Assembly (NCBI GenBank): GCA_039934035.1
Contig: JBDTMZ010000118.1
Coordinates: 1 to 64,000, forward strand
Direction: 5' to 3'
Length of the DNA stretch: 64,000 bases
Origin: Solibacter sp039934035
GTDB taxonomy: Bacteria > Acidobacteriota > Terriglobia > Bryobacterales > Bryobacteraceae
The position numbers and the translations under genes are program-made. The notes under the pieces were generated by a model. The model saw nothing but the letters and a program-made list of their open reading frames with translations. It was not told the DNA's origin and made no database searches. This document shows, piece after piece, positions 25,834-35,710 of this stretch (the first letter of the stretch is position 1; each line of letters begins with the position of its first letter).

Positions 25834-28800
25834 TCAGAATGCTAAACGCAGGGCGAGGCTGACCTGCCGCGCCGGATACGCATTCGTGTAAGCCAGGGGC
25901 GTACCCACGTCGGCCAGAGATTTCGGGGCAAAACCGCTCACCCGGTAGGGACCGCGCGCCAGCGTGCCGCCGCCCGGCAGCGGGTAGTTCGGATCGGCCG
26001 GGAAGTTGGTATTCACCGAGGCGAAATTGGTCCGGTTGAGCAGGTTCTGCGCCTGTGCGATGAGCTCCAGTCGAACCCTCCCATCCCCTTCGATGATGGG
26101 CTTCGAGACCCGCATGTCCCAACTGACGAATGCCGGCCCGGTGCTGGTATTGCGTCCTGCATACCAGGGCCGGGCTGTGGCGCTGTGGCCGATGGTACCG
26201 TTGGCCAGTCCCGGAACCAGTAACGTGAAAGGCACGCCGCTGCGGGCGTAGAGAATCGGTGAGACCGTCCAACTGGAGATCAGCCGGTCCATCGCTCCGC
26301 GTCCTGCGCGGCCCGGAGAGGTATACACCGCGCTGGCCACGAAATTATGCGTGATGTTGAAATTGGAAAGCCCGCGCTCGAGTTGGGCCATGCCGGGGCG
26401 GAACGGCGTGCTCAGTGCGCTGAAGTCGCTGGTATTATCGATCGCCCTGCTGAAGGCGTAGTTGGCCTGAAACTGCAGGCGTCGATTCCAACGGCGGGTC
26501 AGGGAAGCGGTGCCGCCGTGATAAGTGCCGGACCCGGTGGAAGACAGGGCGTTGTTCTGGAAGATGGAGGAGTTCGGTTCACCGGCGGTGAGCCCGGGGC
26601 GCGGCAAATAAAGAGGCCCGGCGAACAGATCCACCGGTGCGGACTGGCTGCGAACGTAGTTGATCTCGTCGGACTGCTGCAGGTGCACGCTGCGATAAAA
26701 CAGATACGCCAGTTCCAGCGACAGATTGCGAGTGACTTCGCGCGCGACGCTCACGCTCGACTGAATCGTGTACGCCGGCTTGAAATTGCTGCCCAGGGTG
26801 TAGACGATATTGCCGAAGGTGTCCGGGCCGGGAGGACCCAGCACCACACCCAGCGATTTCAGTTGCGCCGCCGAAAGCCGCGGGGCAGGATTGGAAGGGG
26901 TAGCCATGCTGGACGCCAGGGCCCAGGCCGCGAAGATCGACGGGAACGGCGGGGACGGCAGACCGGCGACCAGCGCCGTCTGGTTGATGTACTTGCCGCT
27001 GGTGCCGACCAGGTTGGTATACAGCGGCACCATGATGACGGTGGGGGCGACGTACAGTCCTCCGCCGGCGCGGATCACTGTCCTCTGATTGCCGCCCGGA
27101 TCCCAGGCGATACCGATTCGGGGAGAGATGCGGTTGCTGGCGGGCACCGGATCGGCATCGTGATACGTATCGAAGCGGGCGCCGTAGTTGACGGTGAGGT
27201 GCGGCGAGACTTTCCAGGAGTCCTGCGCGAACAGGCCGAGTTCCTGCGACCATGCCTTCCACTCGGGATTCCCGTTGGGATCCGCCTGGAGCAGCACCGT
27301 GGGTGCGCCCGCCAGGTAGGACTGAACCGATGTGAGATTCGTGGATGCGGGTCCGGTCGCGGGGTATCCCTGGCTGAGGTTGAAACCGGCCAGCGCGCCG
27401 GCCACGGCGGTCCCGGCGCTGGCAGCCACCAGATTGAATATCGATACCGCGCCGTCAGTGAACTGCCACTGGCCCCCGAACCAGACCTCCTGCCGTGCCT
27501 GATAGTGGGCGGGACGCCAGGAGCCGCCGAATTTCAAACTATGGCTGCCTCTGATGAGGGAGAGATTGTCATCGAACTGAAAGCGTCGCCACGTTGCGTC
27601 ATCGGGGAACGTGAACGGGCTGCCGAGTTGGACCTGACCGCCGAGATCGATCTCCGCGCCGTTGGGGGTGGGCGCGTGAATGGAGATTAGGTCGGAGGGG
27701 ACCACCTGGGCGCGCAGCGTATTCGCGATGCGCGCGCCGCTAGTGCGCGTCCACGATCCGGTGAGGGTGTAATCGTGGGCTTTGACGAAACCAGAGAAAG
27801 GCGGCTGCGGCTTCACGTCGTAGGTCTCGTGCATGACCGAGACGCGCAGGGAGAAGGCGTCGCGCGAATCCGGAACGTAGTCCAGCCGCGAGACCCAGTT
27901 CGCGAAGCGTCCACGCGGGGTATTGAAGCCAGGCACCCCGATGGCGCCCGAGCCCGCCGGGCCGGCGACGATTCCGTTGAAGGTGCCGTCGTTGGAGGTG
28001 ACCAGCGATTTCAAGATCGGGTTGGCCAGCGGATCGCCGAAGAATGGTGATCCCAGCAGGCCCGCGCCCAGCGCTCCCAACGCGCCGTCGGATCCGGCCA
28101 ACTGCGTCAGGTAGCAGAGTTGCGTGACTTGCTGCTGCGGTGTGTTCTGCTGCGGACACGACCCGCCGTTGTACCCGTTCGATTGTTTGGAAATGCCCTG
28201 GAACTGCGGCTGCGACGCGCGATCCTGCGTGGTGGAGGAGTCCAGCCGCTGAAATTCCGGCGCTGTGAAAAAGAACAATTTGTTCTTGCGAATCGCTCCG
28301 CCCAAAGTGCCCCCGGCGACCAGTGTCTGTTCGAACGGATCGTTATCCGCCGAGGCGATCCGGTTGAAGTAGTTGCGCGCCGACGTGGCCCGGTGGCGAA
28401 AGTAGGCGGACACTCCGCCGTGCCAATCGTTGGCCCCGGAGCGCGTAACCATATTGATCGCAGTTCCGATCGTAAAGCCGAACTCCGCGCCGAAACTGCT
28501 GCGGTTGACTTGAAACTCCTGGATCGAATCGACGGGAACGTGCAGGACGCGAAGCGCGCCGGAACCGTAATCATTCTCGCCGCCATCGATAGTCACCAGG
28601 TTGCTGCGTCCGTTGCTGGCGCCAATCGAAAAGCCGGACGACAAATACCCGGTGCCGACTCCCGGGTTCTGCAGCGCCGGCGCAAAGGCGTTGTTCACGC
28701 CGGGAAGCGTGTAGATCGATTGCACGAAGTTGCGCGTGACGTTAGGCAGGTTTTCGACCTGCGCCCGATCGATAATATTCGATTGCTGCGTCTGCTCCGG

Positions 28801-29187
28801 CTGTACCACCGGGATATCGGCCGTAACTTCGAGGACGGTGGTTTCGTTGCCAAGCGACAGGCGGACATCGTAAACGGCGGTCTCGCCGACACTGAGGATG
28901 ACGCCATTCGCCAAACTTCTCGAAAAGCCGGGAGCGCTGACTTCCACGCGGTACGACCCCGGCTGCAACGAGAGGAGTTGATATCCCTCCGCCGTGGAAA
29001 CACTGCTGCGCAGTGTCCCCGTATCCTGGTTCGACGCCTGGACACGGGCGCCCGGAATCACTTTGCCGCTTGGATCGATTACGGTGCCCTTCAAAATAGC
29101 GGTCGCGTAATCCACTTGTCCAAAACCAAGCGTAGCGTTCATGCACCATGTTCCGAGCAACAGGGCGAACGACTTTCGAATCGTCAT
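25834..29187 (-). CDS. Oar-like TonB-dependent outer-membrane receptor
   Basis: 1117 residues. The N-terminus is a signal peptide (about 1-23). Residues about 30-115 are a carboxypeptidase-regulatory-like beta-sandwich (LKGTVIDPSGKVIPGARVQA, YQLLSLQPGSYRVEVSAPGFS). A TonB plug follows (QVENLPNVTRNFVQSIYTLPGV, SNGRSNLVTIDGGEN, VPVDSIQEFQVNRSSFGAEFG). Then comes a large barrel ending in a C-terminal Phe (LALRLAF), the outer-membrane insertion signal. This family is heavily expanded in soil Acidobacteria and is thought to import oligosaccharides or other large solutes. The ligand is unknown and no TonB box is obvious. Intact, in contrast with the decayed receptor at 8-9 kb. Confidence 0.88.
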   Translation of the reverse strand: MTIRKSFALLLGTWCMNATLGFGQVDYATAILKGTVIDPSGKVIPGARVQASNQDTGTLRSSVSTAEGYQLLSLQPGSYRVEVSAPGFSRSLANGVILSVGETAVYDVRLSLGNETTVLEVTADIPVVQPEQTQQSNIIDRAQVENLPNVTRNFVQSIYTLPGVNNAFAPALQNPGVGTGYLSSGFSIGASNGRSNLVTIDGGENDYGSGALRVLHVPVDSIQEFQVNRSSFGAEFGFTIGTAINMVTRSGANDWHGGVSAYFRHRATSARNYFNRIASADNDPFEQTLVAGGTLGGAIRKNKLFFFTAPEFQRLDSSTTQDRASQPQFQGISKQSNGYNGGSCPQQNTPQQQVTQLCYLTQLAGSDGALGALGAGLLGSPFFGDPLANPILKSLVTSNDGTFNGIVAGPAGSGAIGVPGFNTPRGRFANWVSRLDYVPDSRDAFSLRVSVMHETYDVKPQPPFSGFVKAHDYTLTGSWTRTSGARIANTLRAQVVPSDLISIHAPTPNGAEIDLGGQVQLGSPFTFPDDATWRRFQFDDNLSLIRGSHSLKFGGSWRPAHYQARQEVWFGGQWQFTDGAVSIFNLVAASAGTAVAGALAGFNLSQGYPATGPASTNLTSVQSYLAGAPTVLLQADPNGNPEWKAWSQELGLFAQDSWKVSPHLTVNYGARFDTYHDADPVPASNRISPRIGIAWDPGGNQRTVIRAGGGLYVAPTVIMVPLYTNLVGTSGKYINQTALVAGLPSPPFPSIFAAWALASSMATPSNPAPRLSAAQLKSLGVVLGPPGPDTFGNIVYTLGSNFKPAYTIQSSVSVAREVTRNLSLELAYLFYRSVHLQQSDEINYVRSQSAPVDLFAGPLYLPRPGLTAGEPNSSIFQNNALSSTGSGTYHGGTASLTRRWNRRLQFQANYAFSRAIDNTSDFSALSTPFRPGMAQLERGLSNFNITHNFVASAVYTSPGRAGRGAMDRLISSWTVSPILYARSGVPFTLLVPGLANGTIGHSATARPWYAGRNTSTGPAFVSWDMRVSKPIIEGDGRVRLELIAQAQNLLNRTNFASVNTNFPADPNYPLPGGGTLARGPYRVSGFAPKSLADVGTPLAYTNAYPARQVSLALRLAF

Positions 29188-29252
29188 TTATATTACTGTC
29201 CTCGCGATGGGAAAGAGTGTAACACCGTCTCCGACGGAAGACGAGCAAGCCT

Positions 29253-30089
29253 TCAGCTCTGGCCCCCGGCCAAAAGCGGTGAATAGGGAAAACTCAGCCA
29301 CCACGGGGCGTGCAGCTCGAAGGATCCTAGCGGCGCCTCATCGATACCCGGGTTCCATCCGGATTCGGGATAGGAGCCACGATCGAACCCGGCAGCGTAA
29401 GGCACCTCGACGTCCAGGCGAGTCCGCAACGGCCGCACACGCGCGACATCCCACTTTCGCGGAAAATCGCTGAGCGCAAAGAACGGGCCCTCGCCCGCAG
29501 GCAGCAGTGAAACCAGCGCCTGCGAGAGCATGCCGCGCATGGTAGCGAAGCCGGCGTAGCTGTCGGGGCGGCGAAAATCTCCGGTGCTCTCGGACGGCCA
29601 GGCGAGCGATGCGATTCTCGAGCCCTGCTGCGCATTGACGGTGTACCGGTCGGCTGTGACCTCGATCCGTGTCATGTGTTTGATGAAGCCGAAGAAAGTG
29701 AACCCGCCGAGAACGACGAACGAATGATCGAGATATAACCGCGGCATGTAGTACAGCGGTCCGGTCGAACCCGATGACTGCCAGCCCGGCACGATGCGAG
29801 TGAAGGGAATCCCGAAAGTCTGCTCATGGTATTCCAGGTCCGGCATCGGGTTGGGAATGGAAACGTTGCACTGGGAAAAGCAGTGAAACTGAATCACCAC
29901 GGGGTGGGTGCCGGGCGGCGTGACGTCCTGCGCAAGCAATTCCAGGCCTCGCGCCAGGAAGCCACGGACCTGTTGCACCGGCAGCGTGAGCGTGACCGCA
30001 CGGGTCACGCCATAACCTCGATATCCTGCCAGATAAGGCGCCGCCATTTTCTCTCGCCAATTATCGGGAGAGACTAAGGCATCCGTCAA
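29253..30089 (-). CDS. Acetoacetate decarboxylase-like protein
   Basis: 278 residues. The central LYLDHSFVVLGGFTFFGFIKHMTRIEV aligns with the acetoacetate decarboxylase core, where the Schiff-base Lys sits in a G-(F/Y)-P-K context; here it is GFIKHM with Lys137. The usual Arg-Glu pair before it is missing (GGF instead), so activity may differ or be lost. Family members decarboxylate or hydrolyse beta-keto acids through a Lys imine. The longest frame starts with TTG at 30089 (AGGGAG nine bases upstream) and an ATG alternative is at 30047. It is the closest minus-strand gene to the large protein with two similar modules (31.2-34.6 kb), separated only by the convergent SDR gene. Confidence 0.5.
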   Translation of the reverse strand: MTDALVSPDNWREKMAAPYLAGYRGYGVTRAVTLTLPVQQVRGFLARGLELLAQDVTPPGTHPVVIQFHCFSQCNVSIPNPMPDLEYHEQTFGIPFTRIVPGWQSSGSTGPLYYMPRLYLDHSFVVLGGFTFFGFIKHMTRIEVTADRYTVNAQQGSRIASLAWPSESTGDFRRPDSYAGFATMRGMLSQALVSLLPAGEGPFFALSDFPRKWDVARVRPLRTRLDVEVPYAAGFDRGSYPESGWNPGIDEAPLGSFELHAPWWLSFPYSPLLAGGQS

Positions 30090-30254
30090 GTTAAACTGCT
30101 CCCTTGTTGCAGATGTCCGCTATGTGCTACCTGCTTCGGTAGTACCGGCAATCTTGTTGCCGGCACAGCCGGGCAACGCCCCGGTCCGCACTTCTTCTCA
30201 CAAATTTGCATGAACCGGCGCCTCACTCAAGGTAAGATGACCCGGGAGGAATGC

Positions 30255-31229
30255 GTGCGGGTCTTCGTACTCGGAGCGACGGGCCACATTGGACAGGCCA
30301 TAGTGCGGCACTGGCTGGTGCAGGGCCACGCCGTGACCGCCGCCACACGACAGCATGCGCCGGAAGCCTTGCGCGGCCTGCCGGTCGCGGTTGCACCCAT
30401 CGACGGCGACCTGCGCAATCTAACCGAACTTCTTTCCTGTCACGACCTGCTGCTGGACGCCGCTGCTCCCAGACCCATGGGAAGCTGCCCACCCGGATCC
30501 ACCGAATGGCGTTGCATCGTGACCGCCGCGGTAGAGCGCATGGATCGAGTCTTGGATGCGGCGCGCGTCCACAATCTGCCGCTCGGCTTCATCAGTTCTT
30601 TCACCACACTGGCGAGGCCGCAGTCTCCGGCCGCAGCGCGCGAAGCCGCCTGGCGCCGCGCAACCTATCCTTACTTCGAAGCCAAGCAGGCCATGGAGCA
30701 GCGCGTGCTCGACGCGGCGCGAAGCGGCATGCCGGTCGCGATCCTCAATCCCGCCGCCTGCCTGGGCCCCTGGAACTACCGGCCCGCCGACTCCAGCATC
30801 GTCCCCATGGTGATGTCTAGCCGCGTGCCGTTCGTCATGAACCTGACCAGCAGCCTGATCGACGTGCGCGACGTGGCCGCGGCAATGGAACTAGCGCTCG
30901 CGCACCAGTGCTTCGGCCGTCCGGTCGGACTCGCCGGACACAATCTGACGCATGCCGAACTGGCCGCGCGCATCGCCGCCGCGGCAGGCATGCCGTCGCC
31001 AGTCACGCTGGGCGTAGACCCGATGGTCGCCTCCGCAACCTCCTGGTGGGTGGAACGAACCTCCAGCCTGATCGGAAGGCGCATCCCCGACGAATGGCTG
31101 GTCGTCCCGATCATCGGCGACAACTTGGCCATGACGCCTTCCGCGGAACAACTCGCGCTCGGAGTCCGGATCCGGCCGCTGGAAGAGACGCTGTGCGATT
31201 CCGTCGCGTTCCACCGGGCGCGTACTTAA
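30255..31229 (+). CDS. Extended-SDR NAD(P)-dependent epimerase/reductase
   Basis: 324 residues from the GTG at 30255. The N-terminus RVFVLGATGHIGQAIVRHWL gives the extended SDR motif GxxGxxG. LLLDAAAPRP, SSFTTLARP and the Tyr-x-x-x-Lys catalytic pair in YPYFEAKQAMEQ follow; AILNPAACLGPWN and DVRDVAAAMELAL are typical of dihydroflavonol-4-reductase-like and hopanoid-associated epimerases. GTG is favoured because GGGAGG lies just before it and because it gives the standard MRVFVLGATG start. ATG codons lie at 30237 and 30210. The stop overlaps the convergent stop of the 1140-residue decarboxylase-like gene by four bases. A role in the adjacent isoprenoid-like locus is inference. Confidence 0.8.
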   Translation: MRVFVLGATGHIGQAIVRHWLVQGHAVTAATRQHAPEALRGLPVAVAPIDGDLRNLTELLSCHDLLLDAAAPRPMGSCPPGSTEWRCIVTAAVERMDRVLDAARVHNLPLGFISSFTTLARPQSPAAAREAAWRRATYPYFEAKQAMEQRVLDAARSGMPVAILNPAACLGPWNYRPADSSIVPMVMSSRVPFVMNLTSSLIDVRDVAAAMELALAHQCFGRPVGLAGHNLTHAELAARIAAAAGMPSPVTLGVDPMVASATSWWVERTSSLIGRRIPDEWLVVPIIGDNLAMTPSAEQLALGVRIRPLEETLCDSVAFHRART

Positions 31230-34200
31230 TCGACGGCGAGTTCCGAACCGGAATCGTCGGTCGTGACCGGCGTATCTGGAGACACGCAGTCGTCGCCGGC
31301 CGTTCCACCCAGTTCCACTGCCACGATGTTGCGGCCGAAATACCAATCGGCATCCCAGGAAAGAGATAGGGGAAGATACCTGTCGGCATCAGCGCCCAGA
31401 ACGTCCCGGGGAACGCAGAAGTCGGGCTTTTGGTAAGCGCGAGACAGCTTGTTGAGCAGGGCGTTTATCTGTACCCCGCAGTAACGGCGCGCCAGGTCCA
31501 GCACGTAATCCAGATCGTCCACACGAATAACGGTGTGTTTAGTGAGTAAGATCTCGAGCAATTCCCCGAACCGGCTGTGATCGGCCAGAACACGGGAATC
31601 CAGATTGTTGCGCTCCGAGGGTTCTCCCACAATCTTCAACCCGTTGATGGTTTTCAGCGCTTCGCGCAGATTGTCCACCGCTTCCTGAGGATACTTAGCG
31701 GGATCGGCGCCATGGAGTTCCCAACTGGAGAGTGCCTCGTAATTCTCCTCCATATAATTTCGGTAGTACTGAAAGATCTGGGCAGACAAAATGATTTGCC
31801 CCATAATGGCGCTCCAGCCTGCCCCCAGTTGAGTGCGCACGTTCACGGCGGACCCCGGGTCAAGATCGGCTATGGGAGTGGCCACGGCTCCCGGGCGCTG
31901 CGCCAAAGCGAAGTTGACCTGACGGCAAAGTTTCGCCATAGCTTCACCGTTGGTCAACCCGCCAAGCGGAAGTTTGGCGAACATGTCTATCAGTTCCTGG
32001 CGTCCCCGCCGCCAGCGGGCAGTTTGGCTGGTATTGCCCCATTCGCGGGACAGTACCGCATCGATGACCATTTGCGGATCGACGTGCCGTAACGCAGTTC
32101 GCGCCTGCTGCTTGGTGATCGGCGGTTCGTCGTCGGAGAGCCTTTGCTGGTCGGTCTTCCTGAGACGCTCGCGAGCCTGGTACATGACCGCCGTCATGCG
32201 GCAGGGATCGATCTGATCCTGCAATGCTTCGGCTTTGCGGTCCACGCTGATCGGCGGAGCGCCCTCGGCATCGCTCAACAGGGTATCGAAAGCCACCGGG
32301 TAGATCGTCCAATTCTCGAGCCCGGTCCGGTCGGCGACGCGGTCGGCCAGCGGCTCGTCGATGGTGCCGTGAATATAGAACGGCCGCACCGCCTGCGCCA
32401 GGTAAACGATGCCGGTTTCGTGCTGCTCGGACGGCGTCACCGCGACCAGACCCAGGGTCTCGACAATCTGAAGGCTCGGGTAGTCGTGGATCTGAACCGT
32501 CAGCGGCTGCTCGATCTCGCGCACGTCCAGCACTTCCTTGAGCACACGCTTAACGCGCGTGATCGCCTGGTGGCACGCCTTGTCCGGGTCGGTCACATCC
32601 CGGAACTGCTTCATGGTGTACATCGAAAACGGCGTGCGGTTACCGAGGAGTTCCAAGGCCAGCGCGCGCGCCACCTTGCAGCAACCTGGGTATCTGGCCT
32701 TGATGGATTTCTTGCTGCCCTGTTCCAGCCGCAACTGCTCGGCCTGCTGATACGGCACGTCGGGCGAATTCACTTCTCCCATCCCGGAGTCATCCGCGTG
32801 TTCGATAATCTCAATCAGCTTTTGAGTCACGGCCTTCTGATCCGCGCCCACCGCCGGCCACACCTCCGCTTCCATTCGCAACACGGTTTGGTTAGCCTCG
32901 ATATTGGCCTGACCCTCCTTGAGCCAGACGCTCTCCGGACGCACGAAGCCTGCCGTCAAGGCTTGTATGCCCTGCACCTCGTTTCTCGAAATCGAAGCGA
33001 TGCAGTCGTCCACGAACGTAAACGCGGGCACCGCGCCCACCCCTACCGTGACCCACTCGCCCGCGATTCTGCGTTCCCACTTCACCGGGATCAGGAAGGA
33101 GAGTTCGAATTTGGCCCAGTCCCCAACGTTGTTGGTCTTGGACGTCACGCCGCCGAAGCTGCTCGCCGTCAAATAGACAAACCCGAGATCGCCGCCCAAC
33201 GGGTTACCGCTGTTGACCGGCGTGGCCGGGCGCGACCAGACCCGGAGCCGCACCTCCGCGGACTCGCCGGATCTCGCCATGGTCATCGGCTCATCGATCG
33301 CGCTGTTGATCAAATAGTCGACGTATGTCTGCATCTTGCTCACGCTGGCCAGCAGCGGGAGTACGCGCACAGTGGATCCGCAGAACTGGAATGGTCCCGC
33401 GATGGCCTCGACAGCCGACGCGATGGAACCGTTGAATGCAGGCGATCCGGGCTCTTCCCCGGGGCTCGGTTCGGTGCTCAGTACGTTACCGCCGCCGTCC
33501 CTCCAAACGCCGCTGGGGCCGCGCTGGGCGATGTTGATGCCCTTGTCGTAAATGAGGTCGATGTTCATCCAGAACGGCATCACCGGCTTGAACTCCATCA
33601 CCGTGTTACCGTCGGCACTCCACTTCCGTTTCACATCCAGCCCGAGGACGCGCGCAATCGGCAGCGACGAGTGCTGGTAGAGGCGGACCGTGTGGCCGCC
33701 GCTCATGTCGCCTAGCGCCGTGCGCTCCTCGCCCAGCAGGCCGGCGCCGTTGAACCCGATGGTGCGCATCTGCCCGTTGGTGAGGGACTGGTAGCAAATG
33801 TTCGCGGGATCTTCGCAGCGGCGGAACTGTTTGAGGTTGAGCGAATTCGAAATGAAGCCCTGGCCGGAGGGCGAAAAGATGGGCGCCATGCGGGCCAGGA
33901 GTTCCGGCGCAATCCCCGGAGTGTAGAGCGGATTGATGGGAAAGATGCGGCGCGATTGCGCCATCCACATCGCGTCCTGTGCGAAGCCGGCGGCGGCCTC
34001 GGCCATATTGGAGGCAATCACCCACGGCATCGCCGGGCTCTGCGAATCCACCGGCACCTGGAGATTCGACATCGGGGCAGCCCGTTCAATCTCCAGAAAG
34101 GTCTTGACCTCCAGGCCTCGGCCGGCGTACGCCTCGGGGAACAGCGACGTCTCCACCTTGACCAGCGTAACCGGCGCCTGCGGATTTCGAACCCACTCGC

Positions 34201-34648
34201 TCGAAACCGAGGTCATGTTGGCCAGCACCTTCGGAAACCCGTATACCTCGCGTCCCAACGGCACGCTGAAAGCATCGTTGACGAAGATGTAAGGCGTGAA
34301 CACGGCCCAGTCCTGGAACACCCATTGGCCGTCCACCAGCTTGTACCATTCCACCGGAACGCTGAAGAAGACCTCAAACTGCGCGAACCACCCCAGCCGC
34401 ATGGCAGCCTCGCCGATCTGGCCATAGTCCAGCACCATCAGAAATACGTAGGGGAGGTAAGCGCGGAAGCGCGCGGCATTCTCCGGCACGAAGTTTAAAT
34501 AGCTATCGCAGAGCTCCTGCAGGGCGCCCATGCTGGCGCGCAGAGGAAAGACCCGCGTGGAGAGCCCGTTGAACAGGAACGGCGGCTTGAGCGGCAGCGG
34601 GCTGTTGGTGAGCCGCGGCAGTTTCTCAGTAAATTCCTTCGGAGTCAC
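31226..34648 (-). CDS. Large protein with two acetoacetate-decarboxylase-like modules
   Basis: 1140 residues, far longer than the 240-280 of classical acetoacetate decarboxylase. The first module (about 60-390) has FVNDAFSVPLGREVYGFPKVLAN: Arg133-Glu134 and Lys140 match the decarboxylase Arg-Glu and imine-forming Lys, although the neighbouring second Lys is Val. The second module (about 430-760) has AFTFVDDCIASISRNEVQGIQALTA, the same fold region without the Lys, so it looks catalytically dead. The remaining 380 residues are helical with no family I know. No signal peptide or membrane segment. It is the last gene of a five-gene minus-strand operon (15-base gap from the prenyl synthase). Substrate unknown; a beta-keto acid of isoprenoid or polyketide type is a guess. 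Confidence 0.6.
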   Translation of the reverse strand: MTPKEFTEKLPRLTNSPLPLKPPFLFNGLSTRVFPLRASMGALQELCDSYLNFVPENAARFRAYLPYVFLMVLDYGQIGEAAMRLGWFAQFEVFFSVPVEWYKLVDGQWVFQDWAVFTPYIFVNDAFSVPLGREVYGFPKVLANMTSVSSEWVRNPQAPVTLVKVETSLFPEAYAGRGLEVKTFLEIERAAPMSNLQVPVDSQSPAMPWVIASNMAEAAAGFAQDAMWMAQSRRIFPINPLYTPGIAPELLARMAPIFSPSGQGFISNSLNLKQFRRCEDPANICYQSLTNGQMRTIGFNGAGLLGEERTALGDMSGGHTVRLYQHSSLPIARVLGLDVKRKWSADGNTVMEFKPVMPFWMNIDLIYDKGINIAQRGPSGVWRDGGGNVLSTEPSPGEEPGSPAFNGSIASAVEAIAGPFQFCGSTVRVLPLLASVSKMQTYVDYLINSAIDEPMTMARSGESAEVRLRVWSRPATPVNSGNPLGGDLGFVYLTASSFGGVTSKTNNVGDWAKFELSFLIPVKWERRIAGEWVTVGVGAVPAFTFVDDCIASISRNEVQGIQALTAGFVRPESVWLKEGQANIEANQTVLRMEAEVWPAVGADQKAVTQKLIEIIEHADDSGMGEVNSPDVPYQQAEQLRLEQGSKKSIKARYPGCCKVARALALELLGNRTPFSMYTMKQFRDVTDPDKACHQAITRVKRVLKEVLDVREIEQPLTVQIHDYPSLQIVETLGLVAVTPSEQHETGIVYLAQAVRPFYIHGTIDEPLADRVADRTGLENWTIYPVAFDTLLSDAEGAPPISVDRKAEALQDQIDPCRMTAVMYQARERLRKTDQQRLSDDEPPITKQQARTALRHVDPQMVIDAVLSREWGNTSQTARWRRGRQELIDMFAKLPLGGLTNGEAMAKLCRQVNFALAQRPGAVATPIADLDPGSAVNVRTQLGAGWSAIMGQIILSAQIFQYYRNYMEENYEALSSWELHGADPAKYPQEAVDNLREALKTINGLKIVGEPSERNNLDSRVLADHSRFGELLEILLTKHTVIRVDDLDYVLDLARRYCGVQINALLNKLSRAYQKPDFCVPRDVLGADADRYLPLSLSWDADWYFGRNIVAVELGGTAGDDCVSPDTPVTTDDSGSELAVD

Positions 34649-34663
34649 GATAGATCTCCCCTC

Positions 34664-35698
34664 TCAATTGCGTTCGATCACCCAGACTGGCAGTGCTTCC
34701 AAAAACCGCTTGTCCCGCGAATCCGGCAGGCTTCCGTACAACTCCTGGAACTCGTGCTGGGCCGCGCCTCCCAGCCCGTTCGCCACCTGGCGCGCGTACT
34801 CCAGGCACCCGTAAAATCGCATGCGGTCCAGTACCCAGGCGACGTCTTCATCGCTGCGCTGTTCGCGGGTCTGGCCCAACATCGCGTGCAGGCGCGCGCG
34901 TTCGCCCGGACTCGCCTTGGCGATCAGACCGATCAACATCAGTGTTCGCTTGCCTTCGCGAATGTCTCCGGCCAGTTCCTTGCCGTAAGCCGCGGCATCG
35001 CCCTCCAGGTTGAGTAAATCGTCCTGGATCTGAAAGGCCGCGCCGAGAAAAAATCCGAAGCGAATGCAGCGGTCCAGATCGAAGGCGCCGCGCGACCCGA
35101 TCAGCGCGCCCATGCGGCTGGGATGAATCGTGGCCAGCCAACAAGTCTTCTTGAGCACCATCAACAGGTAGTCCGACTCGGTTACGTCGTTCACGTTGTC
35201 GCGCCGCCAGCCCAGCTCAAACGCCTGGCCTTCCGCCGATTCGCGGGCCATGCGTTCGGTTTCCTCGAGGATGCGCAGCGAGACATCCGGACCCAGCCAT
35301 GCACGGTTGTCGAGCAGCGGACGCAGGGAGACCAGCGAGAGCATGTCGCCGGCGTTAATCGCGATCGGCACACCGTGGGCGACGTGCAGGGCCGGCTGAC
35401 CGCGCCGCTGCTCGCTCTCATCCTCGATGTCGTCGTGGATGAGCATGGCATTGTGAATCAGTTCGATTGAGGCCGCGGTGCGCAGTGCCAGTTCCGCGGG
35501 AGCGCCCATGGCGCGGGCCGTGGCGATACACAGGCTAGGCCGAAACGCGCGCCCGCCGCGGCGCGGATAATCGCCCAGCAGATCGTAAAGATAACGCCGC
35601 GGCTCGCCCGATGGAAGATACTCAAACAGAACCGTGCGCGTCGCCTCCCCGTACTCCCGGAGGACCGAAGAAACCAGGCTGCCGGACGGAGCGCTCAT
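34664..35698 (-). CDS. Polyprenyl (geranylgeranyl-type) diphosphate synthase
   Basis: 344 residues, the usual length. It adds isopentenyl diphosphate units to an allylic diphosphate. RRGGRAFRPSL is the GG(K/R)xxRP diphosphate site. LIHDDIEDESEQRRG carries the first Asp-rich motif (Asp89, Asp90, Asp93). FQIQDDLLN carries the second (Asp226, Asp227, with Asn at the last position). The residue five before the first motif is a small Ala84, which favours C20 or longer products. It lies fourth in the operon, 12 bases after the small unknown gene and 15 before the decarboxylase-like gene. No phytoene or squalene synthase or terpene cyclase of known type is adjacent, so the product's fate is open. 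Confidence 0.88.
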   Translation of the reverse strand: MSAPSGSLVSSVLREYGEATRTVLFEYLPSGEPRRYLYDLLGDYPRRGGRAFRPSLCIATARAMGAPAELALRTAASIELIHNAMLIHDDIEDESEQRRGQPALHVAHGVPIAINAGDMLSLVSLRPLLDNRAWLGPDVSLRILEETERMARESAEGQAFELGWRRDNVNDVTESDYLLMVLKKTCWLATIHPSRMGALIGSRGAFDLDRCIRFGFFLGAAFQIQDDLLNLEGDAAAYGKELAGDIREGKRTLMLIGLIAKASPGERARLHAMLGQTREQRSDEDVAWVLDRMRFYGCLEYARQVANGLGGAAQHEFQELYGSLPDSRDKRFLEALPVWVIERN

Positions 35699-35710
35699 CG
35701 GCTTGGCTGG

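Noticed and set aside
26347..27690. Plus-strand frame of 447 residues
   Set aside because: It lies opposite the Oar-like receptor gene and has no domain or start signal; long antisense frames are expected at this GC content.
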